Assembly: GCA_021234155.1 (NCBI GenBank)
Contig: JAJEKV010000002.1
Coordinates: 4,535,795-4,599,794, forward strand
Direction of reading: 5' to 3'
Source: Isoetes taiwanensis
Lineage: Eukaryota > Streptophyta > Lycopodiopsida > Isoetales > Isoetaceae
Length of the DNA stretch: 64,000 nt
Shown in pieces: positions 45,468 to 58,937 of this stretch. How positions within the stretch are numbered: position 1 is the first letter of the stretch; the number at the start of each line of letters is the position of its first letter. Both the position numbers and the translations under genes were made by a program. Below the pieces are notes generated by a model that made no database searches, was not told the DNA's origin, and saw only the letters and a program-made list of their open reading frames with translations.

Positions 45468-47375
45468 CCGAAAACATTGTAAAGTATACATAACGCGTTA
45501 GTTAATTATTTAGGTAGCACCATGATCCTAAATCAAGGTTCTAAGTTAAACTTAGAAGTTGGAGTAACATTAAAAACCCCAAGCCCGAAAAATATACAAG
45601 TCTAAGACAAGATATCCGCACATTTAAGACTAGACATTCCATTTGGAATAAACAGCCTTTATAAGTGCAACCCTAGATAGGATTTGGTGCAAAAAACCTA
45701 CCCAAGCCTTGAGAAGGATCTAAAAGAGTACATTTTGACCAAAAGAATGTTTTGTCAATCTTAAAGAACAATAACAACTTCCGTGATATTTTAGCCAATA
45801 TAAAAGAAACTAAGTGAAAGAGGCACATGAATAGAGTTTGGCGTAATCCTTGATAAGATATTGGAAAGCATATATGGTTGAAATAACAAAGATATCACTT
45901 AAAAAATAGAACTTAGATAATTTAAGAAATTAAACAATTTGGTAACAACAATTTAATCATAACTCTCAAGATGTAGTAGATTAAGAAACAATAGAGCACG
46001 TAACGTAACACTATTTTAATGAAAACAGAATATTATTAAATTATCATATGTTTATAGACAAAAAATAGGACAAATATATCCATCATTTAAGAGTAATGCC
46101 GTGAAGCATTCATTGTAGATGTCAAAATAGATAAAATAGGACTTATTTAAATCCAACCAGAGATAGCAGAATATCACCAAATAGGAGGTTCATAGTAATA
46201 GATTTGCCAATCCACTTAGAGTCGGTCAAATATAATAAAGCAAAATCTTTGTTCAAAAAAAACACCAAGCAAATGCATGGAGGGTTCAGTCCCAAGTTAC
46301 TGCACTCACAAGAAATTAGACAAGCATTAGAATGGTTGCTAACAACAGTGGTAAATGTGTGTTAATGGACAAAACCGCTTATCGCCTTTCACCATAATAA
46401 CTTAGTAACATATTTAGATTTAATTAACAAGAGAAAACATGAGAACACAATTAATCGTAAAAGGATATAAGCCGAAGCCACAACCGGGAATAAGGGAATG
46501 ATAGATATGGACAAACACTAGATCGGTACAGCAGAAAGAGAAGCAACTGGGAACACAATAAAATAGAAAACAACAAGGCTAGGAATGAAATTATGCCATG
46601 AGCTACAAGAATCTTAAAAACTAGAAATAATAAGCTTAAGAAGGATCACATGTGGTAAGGACTGAAAATATGTCTTGATTTTCTAAGGTCACGAACTTAA
46701 AAAACGGAAATAACTAGATAATGAAGGATAAGAAAAAACTTCACAACTGGATAAGTTCCCCGTCTAAAAAGGTGTATCTATCTAGGACCACTTTGGTGCT
46801 ATGAAAAAGGAAACCGTGTCGTAATGTGAGCTAGAGAACAAGGTAACATAAGTATAGAAAGGACAAGGAGCTCAAGAAGAGGATAAATCGAGATAAATTA
46901 GGTCGCTCAATGGTTCATTAAGACATAACGTGACAACCGAAAGTAGAGGAAGATAACAATATATGAAACTAAATTGAGCCCTGAACTATAACTACATTAG
47001 TAAAAAAAAAATTGATTCCAAGGGTTAAAATAGATAAAATATTAAGGCTCACTAATCAAAAGTTCTAGATTAACAAACTTTCAAGCTAGGATATAAAGGG
47101 CTGCAAGAACATAATTTAACTAGAGTAACATAAAGAAAACAATGAATAAATAAACCAAAGGCCGGGTTACTTTAGATCGTGGAATTCATACTATCTTTAG
47201 ATCTATTTAATTGTTATATTTCAAAACCCGTGAGTAACTAGGTTACATACGCTTAACAATGTCATTTTTAAACAATATAGACAACTAGACAACTAGTTAA
47301 ATAGCATTAGTATTCTAAAAAAAACAGATATCATATTGTATTCACATGTAAATGAAATTTAATTCAATATGAAAC
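45468..47375 (-). other. Long intron B-C (units 8/9)
   Basis: Intron with the usual layout, no gene. Several single-base losses at 'ttgga' (for example 45851) are not at CHG sites. Confidence 0.55.
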
Positions 47376-47860
47376 CCGAATGGGATCGGGTTTCGCCACG
47401 AAGTTCCAGCTTTGAGCATCAAGAGGGATATTAGGCATGGGATTAGGATTTTCTTGGCTATCAGCAATAACCACCAATTGGGCAACACCGCCCAGGAATA
47501 ATGTATAGGAGTAGAGGAACACGCCCCAATATTGAGTCAGCTATCTCCTTCAAGCCCATGAATGCTTTTGGCTTTTTGTATGTTTGTGAAAATCAAACAA
47601 ATTTTCCTTTTTTTCGCCATCTTCTTCTCTTCTTTCAATATGTGAATGGTGGCTTTATTTAATCCACCTTTCTTTCTTCCCATAAATCTTTCCAAACATA
47701 CGATAGAGGCAAAATGCAGAACAAACGCTGAAAATAATCTTTGCCACTTGATTTAAATAAGAGTAAACGACCTAAATCTTTTACCCTTTTGTGTGTCGAT
47801 CCATCCGCTTGATGCAAACCGCGGGCCTTGCCAAAGACATGCAAGCTCGATTGAAGACAT
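47376..47860 (-). pseudogene. Leader exons A and B (unit 9)
   Basis: ATG at 47860. The exon B acceptor is clear here: TTTTCAG ends at 47728, so exon B starts at 47727. Both exons contain shifts. Confidence 0.5.
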
Positions 47861-48269
47861 CTGCGGGCCCTTCCGCTTCCCCAGTCAGAACCCTAAAATT
47901 AGGGTTTAACCATGGAAGGAAAAAAAATTGTTGATAATCGCTTTTTTCTTGAAAAAGGGGAATAGTTAAAAATGAGGTCATTTTCTTAAATAAATTATGA
48001 TATTTTTTTAATGAAATGGAACATGTACAAACAAGTGGAGTATATTAATTAGTTTAGCTTTAGCTGGCCCATTAGGTGTTTGTTTTTCCTACATAACAGT
48101 ATATATATAAAAAGCCTTCCTCCTACCTCGCATTGGTAGGCCCCTATGAGTCTATTCAAGACTAAACAATTGTAATAGGAGGGAGAGCAGGGCCTCAAGG
48201 TAAACACAGGGACCCTACTCAACCCATCTAAAGCAATGAACACATTCACAATGTAAATGGAACAGGAAC
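47861..48269 (-). promoter_or_regulatory. Intergenic module (unit 9)
   Basis: Telomere-like octamers intact at 47889-47906; the TATA-like run is one repeat longer (about 48098-48108). Strong hairpin damaged near 48170-48205. Confidence 0.5.
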
Positions 48270-50297
48270 TTACAAAATTCTTTTTGAGGATATAAGATAG
48301 GTCCGCAATATCAAAGGGTAAGCCCGAAAATTGTTAATCTTGAGTGTAATTAAGAACAATCCCCGATGATGTCCGTTTCTTTCAAAACCATTGTCGCAGA
48401 ATGTAGAAATTAAGTCAGAAATGTCTTCAGCCGCCATTAGACAATTTGAATGGGCATATACAAAGGGAAAAATCTGCGAAATGATGACTTTAGAGGCTTG
48501 GCCATAAGGCCTACACCCCTCAGCTTTGATGAACCTCGTTAACTTTAAACTTTAGTTTCCTCCTTTTGTCATATCTCGAATACTGGTAGAGGCCAATATT
48601 TGGATCTAAAACTTGGATGGTAACATTGAGAAAGTCAATCTTGGTCCCCACCTTAGAATCACTTCTATAAACAGTTTCATCTTTAATCCCAATGAGGTTC
48701 ATATTATAGATGGTACAAATGACTCTACTAAAAAAAGAATTCTTCAAGATCTCCACCATTGATCACACAAAGATCATCAATATATCTAGAGGAACATTGG
48801 AATCTTGAGATATCTTTAAATCTTTTTAATTTTGCCAACCTAGCAATGAACCTAAGTTCAAACCAAGCAAGATAAAGGTTACACCAAGCAGGACTGCAAG
48901 AAAATCCCATTGGTATACCTTTTCTTTGCCTCCAAATCTGGGAACCCATTTGAAGATAGCAGTGGCATAGCAGCCAGCCTATTAATTCTCAGCAAAAATC
49001 TCTCCCTGAAATAATCAGACCTCGGTTGTTTCATCATTGATCTTTCTCCATTTTACCCCTCAGAGGAACCAAAGAACTTTATTGACCATTAACCGAAAGG
49101 AGAGGAGCTTTGTGAGACATGTAGTCCCATACTAGATAAGCCACATCACTAATAACTTCCACAATTCCATCTTCTCCCTCAAGGGGAATATTTTCGTAGC
49201 ATCTAGTGATGTCAATAGAGAATACATTGTAGATTTTGGAAGGAAGGTTTAGAACAAAGTCAAAAGCAGAGTTTATAAGCCAGCAAGGATTAACTTTACT
49301 TTTTAACCACAATCTAATTTCAGATGTGTTCCAATGGCACACAGCCGGCCATAGCTCCACAAAATTATTCAACATAGCCAAAAGATCCGGAGATTTCAGA
49401 AAAAATTGTACTATGGGCATTAGATAGCCATCTATACTCACCCTTGTGGGCTTTAAAGATACCCATGAGGTATGGCTGTTGTTAAGGTGTTCCCGTAATC
49501 CCGAGAAGCTAGTAATGTCATGAACACATTTAGCTTTAATCTCAATAGCTTTAAAGTAATAGTTTCAAAATCTGAATCGCCAAGTCCGATTAAAGCCATT
49601 TTCTAATATGGTAATCGGGCAAAATGAAGGATGCATTATTTCCAGCTTTGTCTATCTCTGAAATATAAAGGTTCTCAAAGAACCATATTATATTTTTCTT
49701 TACATTAGCATCATCCCATAAAACCTTTTAGGATCTAAGCCGCTTCAAGCTAGTTATCCCGACTTTTAGCTAGATTTATCGGGTTTATCTTTAGTGCTCT
49801 TAATTTCCCTTCTCGATACTTGTAACAAGTTGTATTGATGTATAGAGAAGAACTGCTCAATCAGTAGCCTTGAAATCCATTAAGAATTTATCGTTGTTGA
49901 GAGCACCATCCGGTATATGATTGAGTCCGTAAGATAAGGCCATCCTGAGTTTAGGGCAGTGAACAATTTCCAGATCCATGGTACGAATGTGTCCAATAGT
50001 AGGATCAACAAATTTAGCTAAGCTTGGATTTTTACAAGGACATTTCTTTGGGAAGCCATCTGCAAATACCTCAAAAGGTTTATACGCTTTGTCTCTTTAG
50101 TTGATCAATATATCTCCATCCAAACATGGTGTTTTCTAAGAGATCATTAGCCAAATCGGGGAACAAATTCGAAAAGTATTTCTTTGAAGATGTCTCTTAT
50201 GCTGAATTTTTCCAAGGATTTACAAAAGAATGTACTATGAACCACTTTACATTTAGTTTTCGTACTGTCTGATATAAGGTGCTTTTTTCCGTTGACG
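48270..50297 (-). pseudogene. Reverse transcriptase exon D (unit 9), interrupted
   Basis: Motif A is intact in 49079-49441, and motifs B and C are intact in 48728-48949. A shift at 48717-48730 replaces the 'cagtcagactctacgg' run (three CHG sites). The start is affected by the 15-base loss at the acceptor. Confidence 0.75.
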
Positions 50298-50622
50298 CTT
50301 GTGTTTTGAATTTGATCCTAAAAAAAGGTTTTAATAGTATTTTAGTGTCTATAGAATTTCAAAAAGCAAGAAACAAGCCTAAAATCAAAGTCATCAATGG
50401 GACGAGAGCCACAATCGATTAGGGAAACGTGAAGTAGACCGCTTGACATGTACCAAAAATAGGTATAAAGTTTTTTGAATTTTGAGATCACACCAAGGAA
50501 AAACTCTTTTCATAAAACCCTTGGTGGACATGAATGTCTTATATTAGTGAGAAGAAATAGTAGCTGACCAGCAATTTAAATAACACATATAGAAGAAGTA
50601 GTATTGAATTTCAAGTACTAAC

Positions 50623-52176
50623 CTTGTAATGTCTCAGATAGTTCAGCTTGGTAGCATCCTTTTGTTCCAGGGTGAGATCTTTATTGCCGCCTTTGGTCAC
50701 CGAGTATTCGTCATTGGAAGAAGTATCACCATGTTTGCTTTTTTTATTTCCAGGTGTACTGCTGCAACCAGAAAGTCTAGGGTCCATAGTGACCCTCTAT
50801 GGGTCGCTTTTGGTGAGAATAAACCCAAGATATACTGCTACTCATGCTTTCTTTTTTATCAAAAGGTGCTTTCTTTTTAGACATCTGTTCAACCCTGAAA
50901 GCAACTGGTCGAAGAGTCTTTTCTGCAATGTCAGCCAATTTTGTATTGCCAAACGCTGCCTTTAGATCACTGTTTGGTGCTTCTGCATATGAGAGGGTCA
51001 TACTAATAAAAACTCTCCTGACTTCGAGGTAGGAAAGGTATGCCAAAACAGCTGGTTTAAGTATATTATGTAACATTTTGGTAAGTCCAACCATCTTTGC
51101 CATTGGAGAGGCACAAGGAAATACAGAATCCAAGTTATTTAGTATGAACCAGACGGCATGATCAATCCAAACAATTCCACTTCTGCAATCAGTCTTATCA
51201 TTTTTCTTTAAATCTTTCTCACATCCACAAGTAAGAAAGGGGCAAGTAAGGCCCTCCATATTTTTTTGAAGAAGAACCCATCTCTCTTGTCGTTAGAATA
51301 TGCCATATTACCTTTCTGGCTGACATGTAGAGCAGAATTGAATAGGCAAGGTTGGTCAAAAAAGTCCGACTTAAAAGGTAAAGCAACTTCCGTTTTAGTA
51401 AAGTATTTGTCCGGGGCTTTAGATGCTTTTAACAAAGGGCAGATCTAATTTCATCATTAGTGATGCCTGTCAGGGCTTTCCAAGTGTCTACGCAAATAGG
51501 GGCAATGGCCCCAAAATTCTGACTCTTCCAAATTGCATGGTCCCGTGTCGCAAAGATAGCATTCAACATTCTGCTCGTGTAAAATAGGAAATTTTGAGGA
51601 ATTTTGTAATGTTAAGGTAGGAACTTCATCCCGATCATCCAAATCCTCACTACCGTAATCATTGATTTTGTCAATTTCATCTTCGCCCGTAAGATCTTCA
51701 TCGAGAAGAGGCGCTTTTAACATCATTTTTCAAGAAAGAATCGCTGGCAAGCATTGTGTTCAACTTGGAGTGAAGACTTCATTTCATGCACATTTTCCAG
51801 ATGAGTAAGTCCAATCAAAAAACTTTTTTCCTAAATCATCTTCATTCATTGCAAGTTCGGGCAAAGAGAAACTTCCATCTCACCATAAATTTTAGATATC
51901 GAGTTTTACAAATCTCTAGTTTGTAATTTGCACACTTCATCTTTTGAAATATAGCAAACCATCCGTTAAATCCAAGATAACTTCATGTGTGATCTCTGTT
52001 TTGTCTAGCGTGCCTTTCTCTTTAAGAGTGATGAACTCATGAATGTCCTTGTTTTTGATGCACTAATCAACGCTTGAACCGCAAAGTTTGGACTAGAAAT
52101 ACCGCGACATATGATAATTTAATGTCATGAGCTCTTTTATCCAAACATTGTTCGGATCACATTTGTCATCCTTATC
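50623..52176 (-). pseudogene. ORF1-like exon C (unit 9), interrupted
   Basis: A 160-codon piece (50777-51259) carries the Cys cluster and the middle part and agrees with unit 1. The adjacent piece 51208-51435 reads the preceding block. Breaks at 51240 and 51410 are insertions at 'cagtg' and 'ccagt'. Confidence 0.65.
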
Positions 52177-54098
52177 CCGAAAAAACATTGTAAAGTATAC
52201 ATAACGTTAGTTAATTATTTAGGTAGCACCATGATCCTAAATCAAGGTTCTAAGTTAAACTTAGAAGTTGGAGTAACATTAAAACCCCCAAGCCCGAAAT
52301 ATACAAGTCTAAGACAAGATATCCGTGACATTTAAGACTAGACATTCCATTTGGAATAAAATTTTTTATAAGTGCAACCCTAGATAGGATTTGGTGCAAA
52401 AACCTACCCAAGCCTTGAGAAGGATCGAAAAAGAGTACATTTTGACCAAAAGAATGTTTTGTCAATCTTAAAGAACAATAACAGCCTTCCGGATATTTTA
52501 GCCAATATAAAAGAAACTAAGTGAAAGAGGCACATGAATAGAGTTTGGCGTAATCCTTGGATAAGATATTGAAAGCATATATGGTTGAAATAACAAAGAT
52601 ATCACTTAAAAAATAGAACTTAGATAATTTAAGAAATTAAACAATTTGGTAACAACAATTTAATCATAACTCTCAAGATGTAGTAGATTAAGAAACAATA
52701 GAGCACGTAACGTAACACTATTTTAATGAAAAACAGAATATTATTAAATTATCATATGTTTATAGACAAAAAATAGGACAAATATATCCATCATTTAAGA
52801 GTAATGCCGTGAAGCATTCATTGTAGATGTCAAAATAGATAAAATAGGACTTATTTAAATCCAATTAGAGATAGCGTAATATCACCAAATAGGAGGTTCA
52901 TAGTAATAGATTTGCCAATCCACTTAGAGTCGTGGTCAAATATAATAAAGCAAAATCTTTGTTCAAAAAAACACCAAGCAAATGCATGGAGGGTTCAAGT
53001 CCAGGTTGCGTAACCACAAGAAATTAGACAAGCATTAGAATGGTTGCTAACAACAGTGGTAATGTAAGTTAATGGACAAAACCGCTTATCGCCTTTCACC
53101 ATAATAACTTAGTAACATATTTAGATTTAATTTGATAGCCCAAACAAGAGAAAACATGAGAACACAATTAATCGTAAAAGGATATGTTTCGAGAAGCCAC
53201 AAATGGGAATAAGGGAATGATAGATATGGACAAACACTAGATCTCCAGCATGTTAGAAAGAGAAGCAACCGGGAACACAATAAAATAGAAAACAACAAGG
53301 CTAGGAATGAAATTATGCCATGAGCTACAAGAATCTTAAAACCGGAAATAATAAGCTTAAGAAGGATCACATGTGGTAAGGACTGAAAATATGTCTTGAT
53401 TTTCTAAGGTCACGTGAACTTAAAAACGGAAATAACTAGATAATGAAGGATAAGAAAAAAACTTCACAACTGATAAGTTCCCTGCCTAAAAAGGTGTATC
53501 TATCTAGGACCACTTTGGTGCTATGAAAAAAGGAAACCAGTGTCGTAAGGAGCTAGAGAACAAGGTAACATAAGTATAGAAAGGACAAGGAGCTCAAGAA
53601 GAGGATAAATCGAGATAAATTAGGTTGTTCAATGGTTCATTAAGACATAACGCGGACATTTCGAGTAGAGGAAGATAACAATATATGAAACTAAATTGAG
53701 CCCCGAACTATAACTACATTAGTAACAAAAAATTGGATTCCAAGGGTTAAAATAGATAAAATATTAAGGCTCACCGAATCAAAAGTTCTAGATTAACAAA
53801 CTTTCGTTAGGATATAAAGGGCAAGCAAGAACATAATTTAACTAGAGTAACATAAAGAAAACAATGAATAAATAAACCAAAGGCCGTGGGTTACTTTAGA
53901 TCGTGGAATTCATACTATCTTTAGATCTATTTAATCGTTATATTTTGAAAACCCGAGTAACTAGGTTACATACGCTTTAACAATGTCATTCTATAAACAA
54001 TATAGACAACTAGACAACTAGTTAAATAGCATTAGTATTCAGAAAAAAACAGATATCATATTGTATTCACGTAAATGAAATTTAATTCAATATGAAAC
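52177..54098 (-). other. Long intron B-C (units 9/10)
   Basis: Intron with the usual layout. No gene inside; changes are spread over the whole length. Confidence 0.55.
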
Positions 54099-54579
54099 CC
54101 GAATGGGATCGGCTGTTCGCCACGAAGTTCCAGCTTTTGAGCATCAAGAGGGATATTAGGCATGGGATTAGGATTTTCTTGGCTATCAGCAATAACCACC
54201 AATTGGGCAACACCGCCAGAATAATGTAAGTAGGAGTAGAGGAACACGCCCCAATATTGAGTCAGTCATCTCCTTCAAGCCCATGAATGCTTTTGGCTTT
54301 TGTATGTTTGTGAAAATCAAACAAATTTTTCCTTTTTTTTCGCCATCTTCTTCTCTTCTTTCAACTGGGAATGGTGGCTTTATTTAATCCACCTTTCTTT
54401 CTTCCCATAAATCTTTCCAAACATACGATAGCGGCAAATGCAAGTAACGTTGAAAATAATCTTTGCCACTTGATTTAAATAAGAGTAAACGACCTAAATC
54501 TTACCCTTGCGTGTGTCGATCCATCCGCTTGATGCAACCGCGGGCCTTGCCAAAGACATGCAAGCTCGATTGAAGACAT
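54099..54579 (-). pseudogene. Leader exons A and B (unit 10)
   Basis: ATG at 54579 and donor at 54504 are present. Exon B is open only in short pieces (54056-54247 for its 3' half). Confidence 0.5.
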
Positions 54580-54981
54580 CTGCGGGCCCTTCCGCTTCCT
54601 ACCAGAACCCTAAAATTAGGGTTTAACCATGGAAGGAAAAAATCGCTGATAATCGCTTTTTTTGAAAAAAAAGGGGAATAGTTAAAAATGAGGTCATTTT
54701 CTTAAATAAATTATGATATTTTTTAATGAAATGGAACATGTACAAACAAGTGGAGTATATTAATTAGTTTAGCTTTAGCTGGCCCATTAGGTGTTTGTTT
54801 TTCCTACATAACAGAATATATAAAAAAAGCCTTCCTCCTACCTCAGATTGGTAGGCCCCTATGAGTCTATTCAAGACTAAACAATTGCAACAGGGAGAGC
54901 AGGGCCCTGTTGCAACACAGGGACCCTACTCAACCCATCTAAAGAAATGAACACATTCACAATGTAAATGGAACAGGGAAC
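54580..54981 (-). promoter_or_regulatory. Intergenic module (unit 10), clean copy
   Basis: Both hairpins read exactly as in unit 6 (strong hairpin at about 54891-54921). Telomere-like octamers at 54606-54623. The TATA-like run is interrupted (agaatatata). Confidence 0.55.
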
Positions 54982-57003
54982 TTACAAAATTCTTTTGAGG
55001 ATATAAGATAGGTCCGCAATATCAAAGGGTAAGCCTCGAAAATTGTTAATCTTGAGTGTACGAAGAACAATCCTGATGATGTCCGTTCTTCGAAAACCAT
55101 TGTCGCAGAATGTAGAAATTAAGTCAGAAATGTCTTCAGCCGCCATTAGACAATTTGAATGGGCATATACAAAGGGAAAAAATCATGAAATGATGACTTT
55201 AGAGGCTTGGCCATAAGGCCTACACCCCTCAGCTTTGATGAACCTGTTAACTTTAAACTTTAGTTTCCTCCTTTTGTCATATCTCGAATACTGGTAGAGG
55301 CCAATATTTGGATCTAAAACTTGGATGGTAACATTGAGAAAGTCAATCTTGGTCCCCACCTTAGAATCACTTCTATAAACAGTTTCATCTTTAATCCCAA
55401 TGAGGTTCATATTATAGATGGTACAGTAAGACTCTACGGAAAAGAATTCTTCAAGATCTCCACCATTGATCACACAAAGATCATCAATATATCTAGAGGA
55501 ACATTGGAATCTTGAGATATCTTTAAATCTTTTAATTTTGCCAACCTAGCAATGAACCTAAGTTCAAACCAAGCAAGATAAAGGTTACACCAAGCAAGCA
55601 GACTGCAAGAAAATCCCATTGGTATACCTTTTCTTTGCCTCCCAAATCGGGAACCCATTTGAAGATAGTAGTGGCATAGCAGCCAGCCTATTAATTTCGC
55701 AAAAATCCGTCTGAAATAATCGCACTCGGGTTGTTTCATCATTGATCTTTCTCCATTTTACCTCAGAGGGAACCAAAGAACTTTATTGACCATTAACCGA
55801 AAGTGAGAGGAGAGCTTTGTGAGACATGTAGTCCCATACTAGATAAGCCACATCACTAATAACTTCCACAATTCCATCTTCTCCCTCAAGGGGAATATTT
55901 TCGTAGCATCTAGTGATGTCAATAGAGAATACATTGTAGATTTTGGAAGGAAGGTTTAGAACAAAGTCAAAAGCGTAGTTTATAAGCCAGCAAGGATTAA
56001 CTTTACTTTTTTAACCACAATCTAATTTCAGATGTGTTCCAATGGCACCGCCATAGCTCCACAAAATTATTCAACATAGCACCAAAAGATCCGAGATTTC
56101 CGTAAAAATTGTACTATGGGCATTAGATAGCCATCTATACTCACCCTTGTGGGCTTTTAAAGATACCCATGAGGTAGTTCTCGTAATCCCGAGAAGCTAG
56201 TAATGTCATGAACACATTTAGCTTTAATCTCAATAGCTTTTTAAAGTAATAGTTTCAAAATCGAACCGCCAAGTCCGATTAAAGCCATTTCTCTAATATG
56301 GTAACGGGCAAATGAAGGATGCATTATTTCCAAATTTTGTCTATCTCTGAAATATAAAGGTTCTTCAAAGAACCATATTATATTTTTCTTTACATTAGCA
56401 TCATCCCATAAAACCTTTTAGGATCTAAGTCGCTTCAAGCTAGTTATCCCGACTTTAGCTAGATTTATCGGGTTTATCTTTAGTGCTCTTAATTTCCCTT
56501 TCGATACTTGTAACAAGTTGTATTGATGTATAGAGAAGAACTGCTCAACAGTAGCCTTGAAATCCATTAAGAATTTATCGCTGTTGAGAGCACCATCCGG
56601 TATATGATTGAGTCCGTAAGATAAGGCCATCCCGAAGTTTAGAGGCGTTGAACAATTTCCGCATCCATGGTATTTAATGTGTCCAATAGTAGGATCAACA
56701 AATTTAGCTAAGCTTGGATTTTTACAAGGACATTTCTTTGGGAAGCCATCTGCAAATACCTCAAAAGGTTTATACAGTTTGTCTCTTAGTTGATCAATAT
56801 ATCTCCATCCAAACATGGTGTTTTCTAAGAGATCATTAGCCAAATCAGAACAAATTTCAAAGTATTTCTTTGAAGATGTCTCTTATGCTGAATTTTTCCA
56901 AGGATTTACAAAAGAATGTACTATGAACCACTTTACATTTAGTTTTCGTACTGTCTGATATAAGGTGCTTTTTTCCGTTGACGCTTGTGTTTTGATCACG
57001 CAC
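54982..57003 (-). pseudogene. Reverse transcriptase exon D (unit 10), interrupted
   Basis: N-terminal 141 codons open (56418-56843). Motif B reads GIPMGFSCSLLAWCN because of a small insertion at 'agcaggactgc'. Motif C is split by a homopolymer loss near 55530. Everything from 55183 to 55473 agrees with the intact copy apart from S/Y at one site. Confidence 0.75.
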
Positions 57004-57389
57004 CTTGTGTTTTGAATTTGATCCTAAAAAAGTTTTTAATAGTATTTTAGTGTTTATAGAATTTCAAAAAGCAAGAAACAAGCCTAAAATCTTTCCATTA
57101 AAAGTCAATCTAAAATTTTTAAATTGAAGGGACATGTCAATCTATAGAGCCATAACCGATTAGAGACTAGGAAACGAATTAAGTAGACTTATTATTGACA
57201 CAAAGATTTATGCAAGTTCCCAAAAATAGGTATAAAAGTTTTTGAATTTTGAGATCACACCAAGGAAAAACTCTTTTCATAAAACCCTTGGTGGACATGA
57301 ATGTCTTATATTAGTGAGAAGAAATAGTAGCCAACCAACAATTTAAATAACACATATAGAAGAAGTAGTATTGAATTTCAAGTACTAAC

Positions 57390-58937
57390 CTTGTAATGTC
57401 TCAGATAGTTCAAGCTTGGTAGCATCCTTTTGTTCCGTGGTGAGATCTTTATTGCCGCCTTTGGTCACCGAAGTATTCGGCCATTGGAAGAAGTATCACC
57501 ATGTTTGCTTTTTTATTTCCGTGTGTACCGGCTGCAACGTGAAAAGTCTAGGGTCCATAGTGACCCTAAGTGGGCCGTTTTGGTGAGAATAAACCCCAAG
57601 ATATATCGCTACTCATGCTTTCTTTTTATCAAAAGGTGCTTTTTTAGACATCCTGCTCAACCCCGAAAAGCAACCGGTCGAAGAGTCTTTTTCGCAATGT
57701 CACCAATTTTGTATTGCCAAACGTTGCCTTTAGATCATCGTTTGGTGCTTTTCAGATATGAGAGGGTCATACTAATAAAAAACTCTCCCCGACTTCGAGG
57801 TAGGAAAGGTATGCCAAAACAACCTGGTTTAAGTATATTATGTAACATTTTGGTAAGTCCAACCATCTTTGCCATTGGAGAGGCACAAGGAAATACGTAA
57901 TCCAAGTTATTTAGTATGAACCGCATGGCATGATCAATCCAAACAATTCCACTTCGCAATCGGGCCTTTATCATTTTTTTTTAAATCTTTCTCACATCCA
58001 CAAGTAAGAAAGGGCGGTAAGGCCCTCCATATTTTTTTGAAGAAGAACCCATCTCTCTTGTCGTTAGAATATGCCATATTACCTTTCGGCTGACATGTAG
58101 AGCGTAATTGAATAGGCAAGGTTGGTCAAAAAGTCCGACTTAAAAGGTAAAGCAACTTCCGCTTTAGTAAAGTATTTGTCCAATTTTAGATGCTTTTAAC
58201 AAAGGGCAGATCTAATTTCATCATTAGTGATGCCCGCCGTGGCTTTCCAAGTGCAAATAGGGGCAATGGCCCCAAAATTCCGACTCTTCCAAATTGCATG
58301 GTCCCTGTGTCGCAAAGATAGCATTCAACATTCTCGCTCGTGTAAAATAGGAAATTTTGAGGAATTTTGTAATGTTAAGGTAGGAACTTCATCCCCGATC
58401 ATCCAAATCCTCACTACTAGAATCATTGATTTTGTCAATTTCATCTTCGGCCCGTAAGATCTTCATCGAGAAGAGGCAGCTTTTAACATCATTTTTCAAG
58501 AAAGAATCAGTGGCGCATTGTGTTCAACTTGGAGTGAAGACTTCATTTCATGCACATTTTCCGATGAGTAAGTCCAATCAAAAACTTTTTTTTCCTAAAT
58601 CATCTTCATTGCAAGTTCTGCAAAGAGAACAAACTTTCCATCTCACCATAAATTTTAGATATCGAGTTTTACAAATCTCTAGTTTGTAATTTGCACACTT
58701 CATCTTTTGAAATATAGCAAACCATCCGTTAAATCCAAGATAACTTATGTGTGATCCGCTTTTGTCTAGCGTGCCTTTCTTTAAGAGTGATGAACTCATG
58801 AATGTCCTTGTTTTTGATGCACGCAATCAACGCTTGAACCGCAAAGTTTGGACTAGAAATACCGCATTACATATGATAATTTAATGTCATGAGCTCTTTT
58901 ATCCAAACATTGTTCGATCACATTTGTCATCCTTATC
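57390..58937 (-). pseudogene. ORF1-like exon C (unit 10), interrupted
   Basis: Only short pieces are open (58578-58826, 57934-58119, 57735-57974). Exon borders, the acidic block and the Cys cluster are still identifiable by comparison with units 1 and 5. Confidence 0.6.

Larger units (their letters stand above)
38823..45583 (-). repeat. Array unit 8, full (6.76 kb)
   Basis: Clean only at 38823-39500; the rest is among the noisiest of the array. The extra 45 bases over unit 7 come from many small insertions, for example near 43570, 43665 and 43758. The C-D intron lies at about 43557-43910. Confidence 0.88.
45584..52292 (-). repeat. Array unit 9, full (6.71 kb)
   Basis: Clean patches at 48740-48950, 49130-49360 and 50640-51490, noisy elsewhere. 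A 15-base deletion removes the region around the RT exon start (near 50297). The C-D intron lies at about 50298-50622. Confidence 0.88.
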
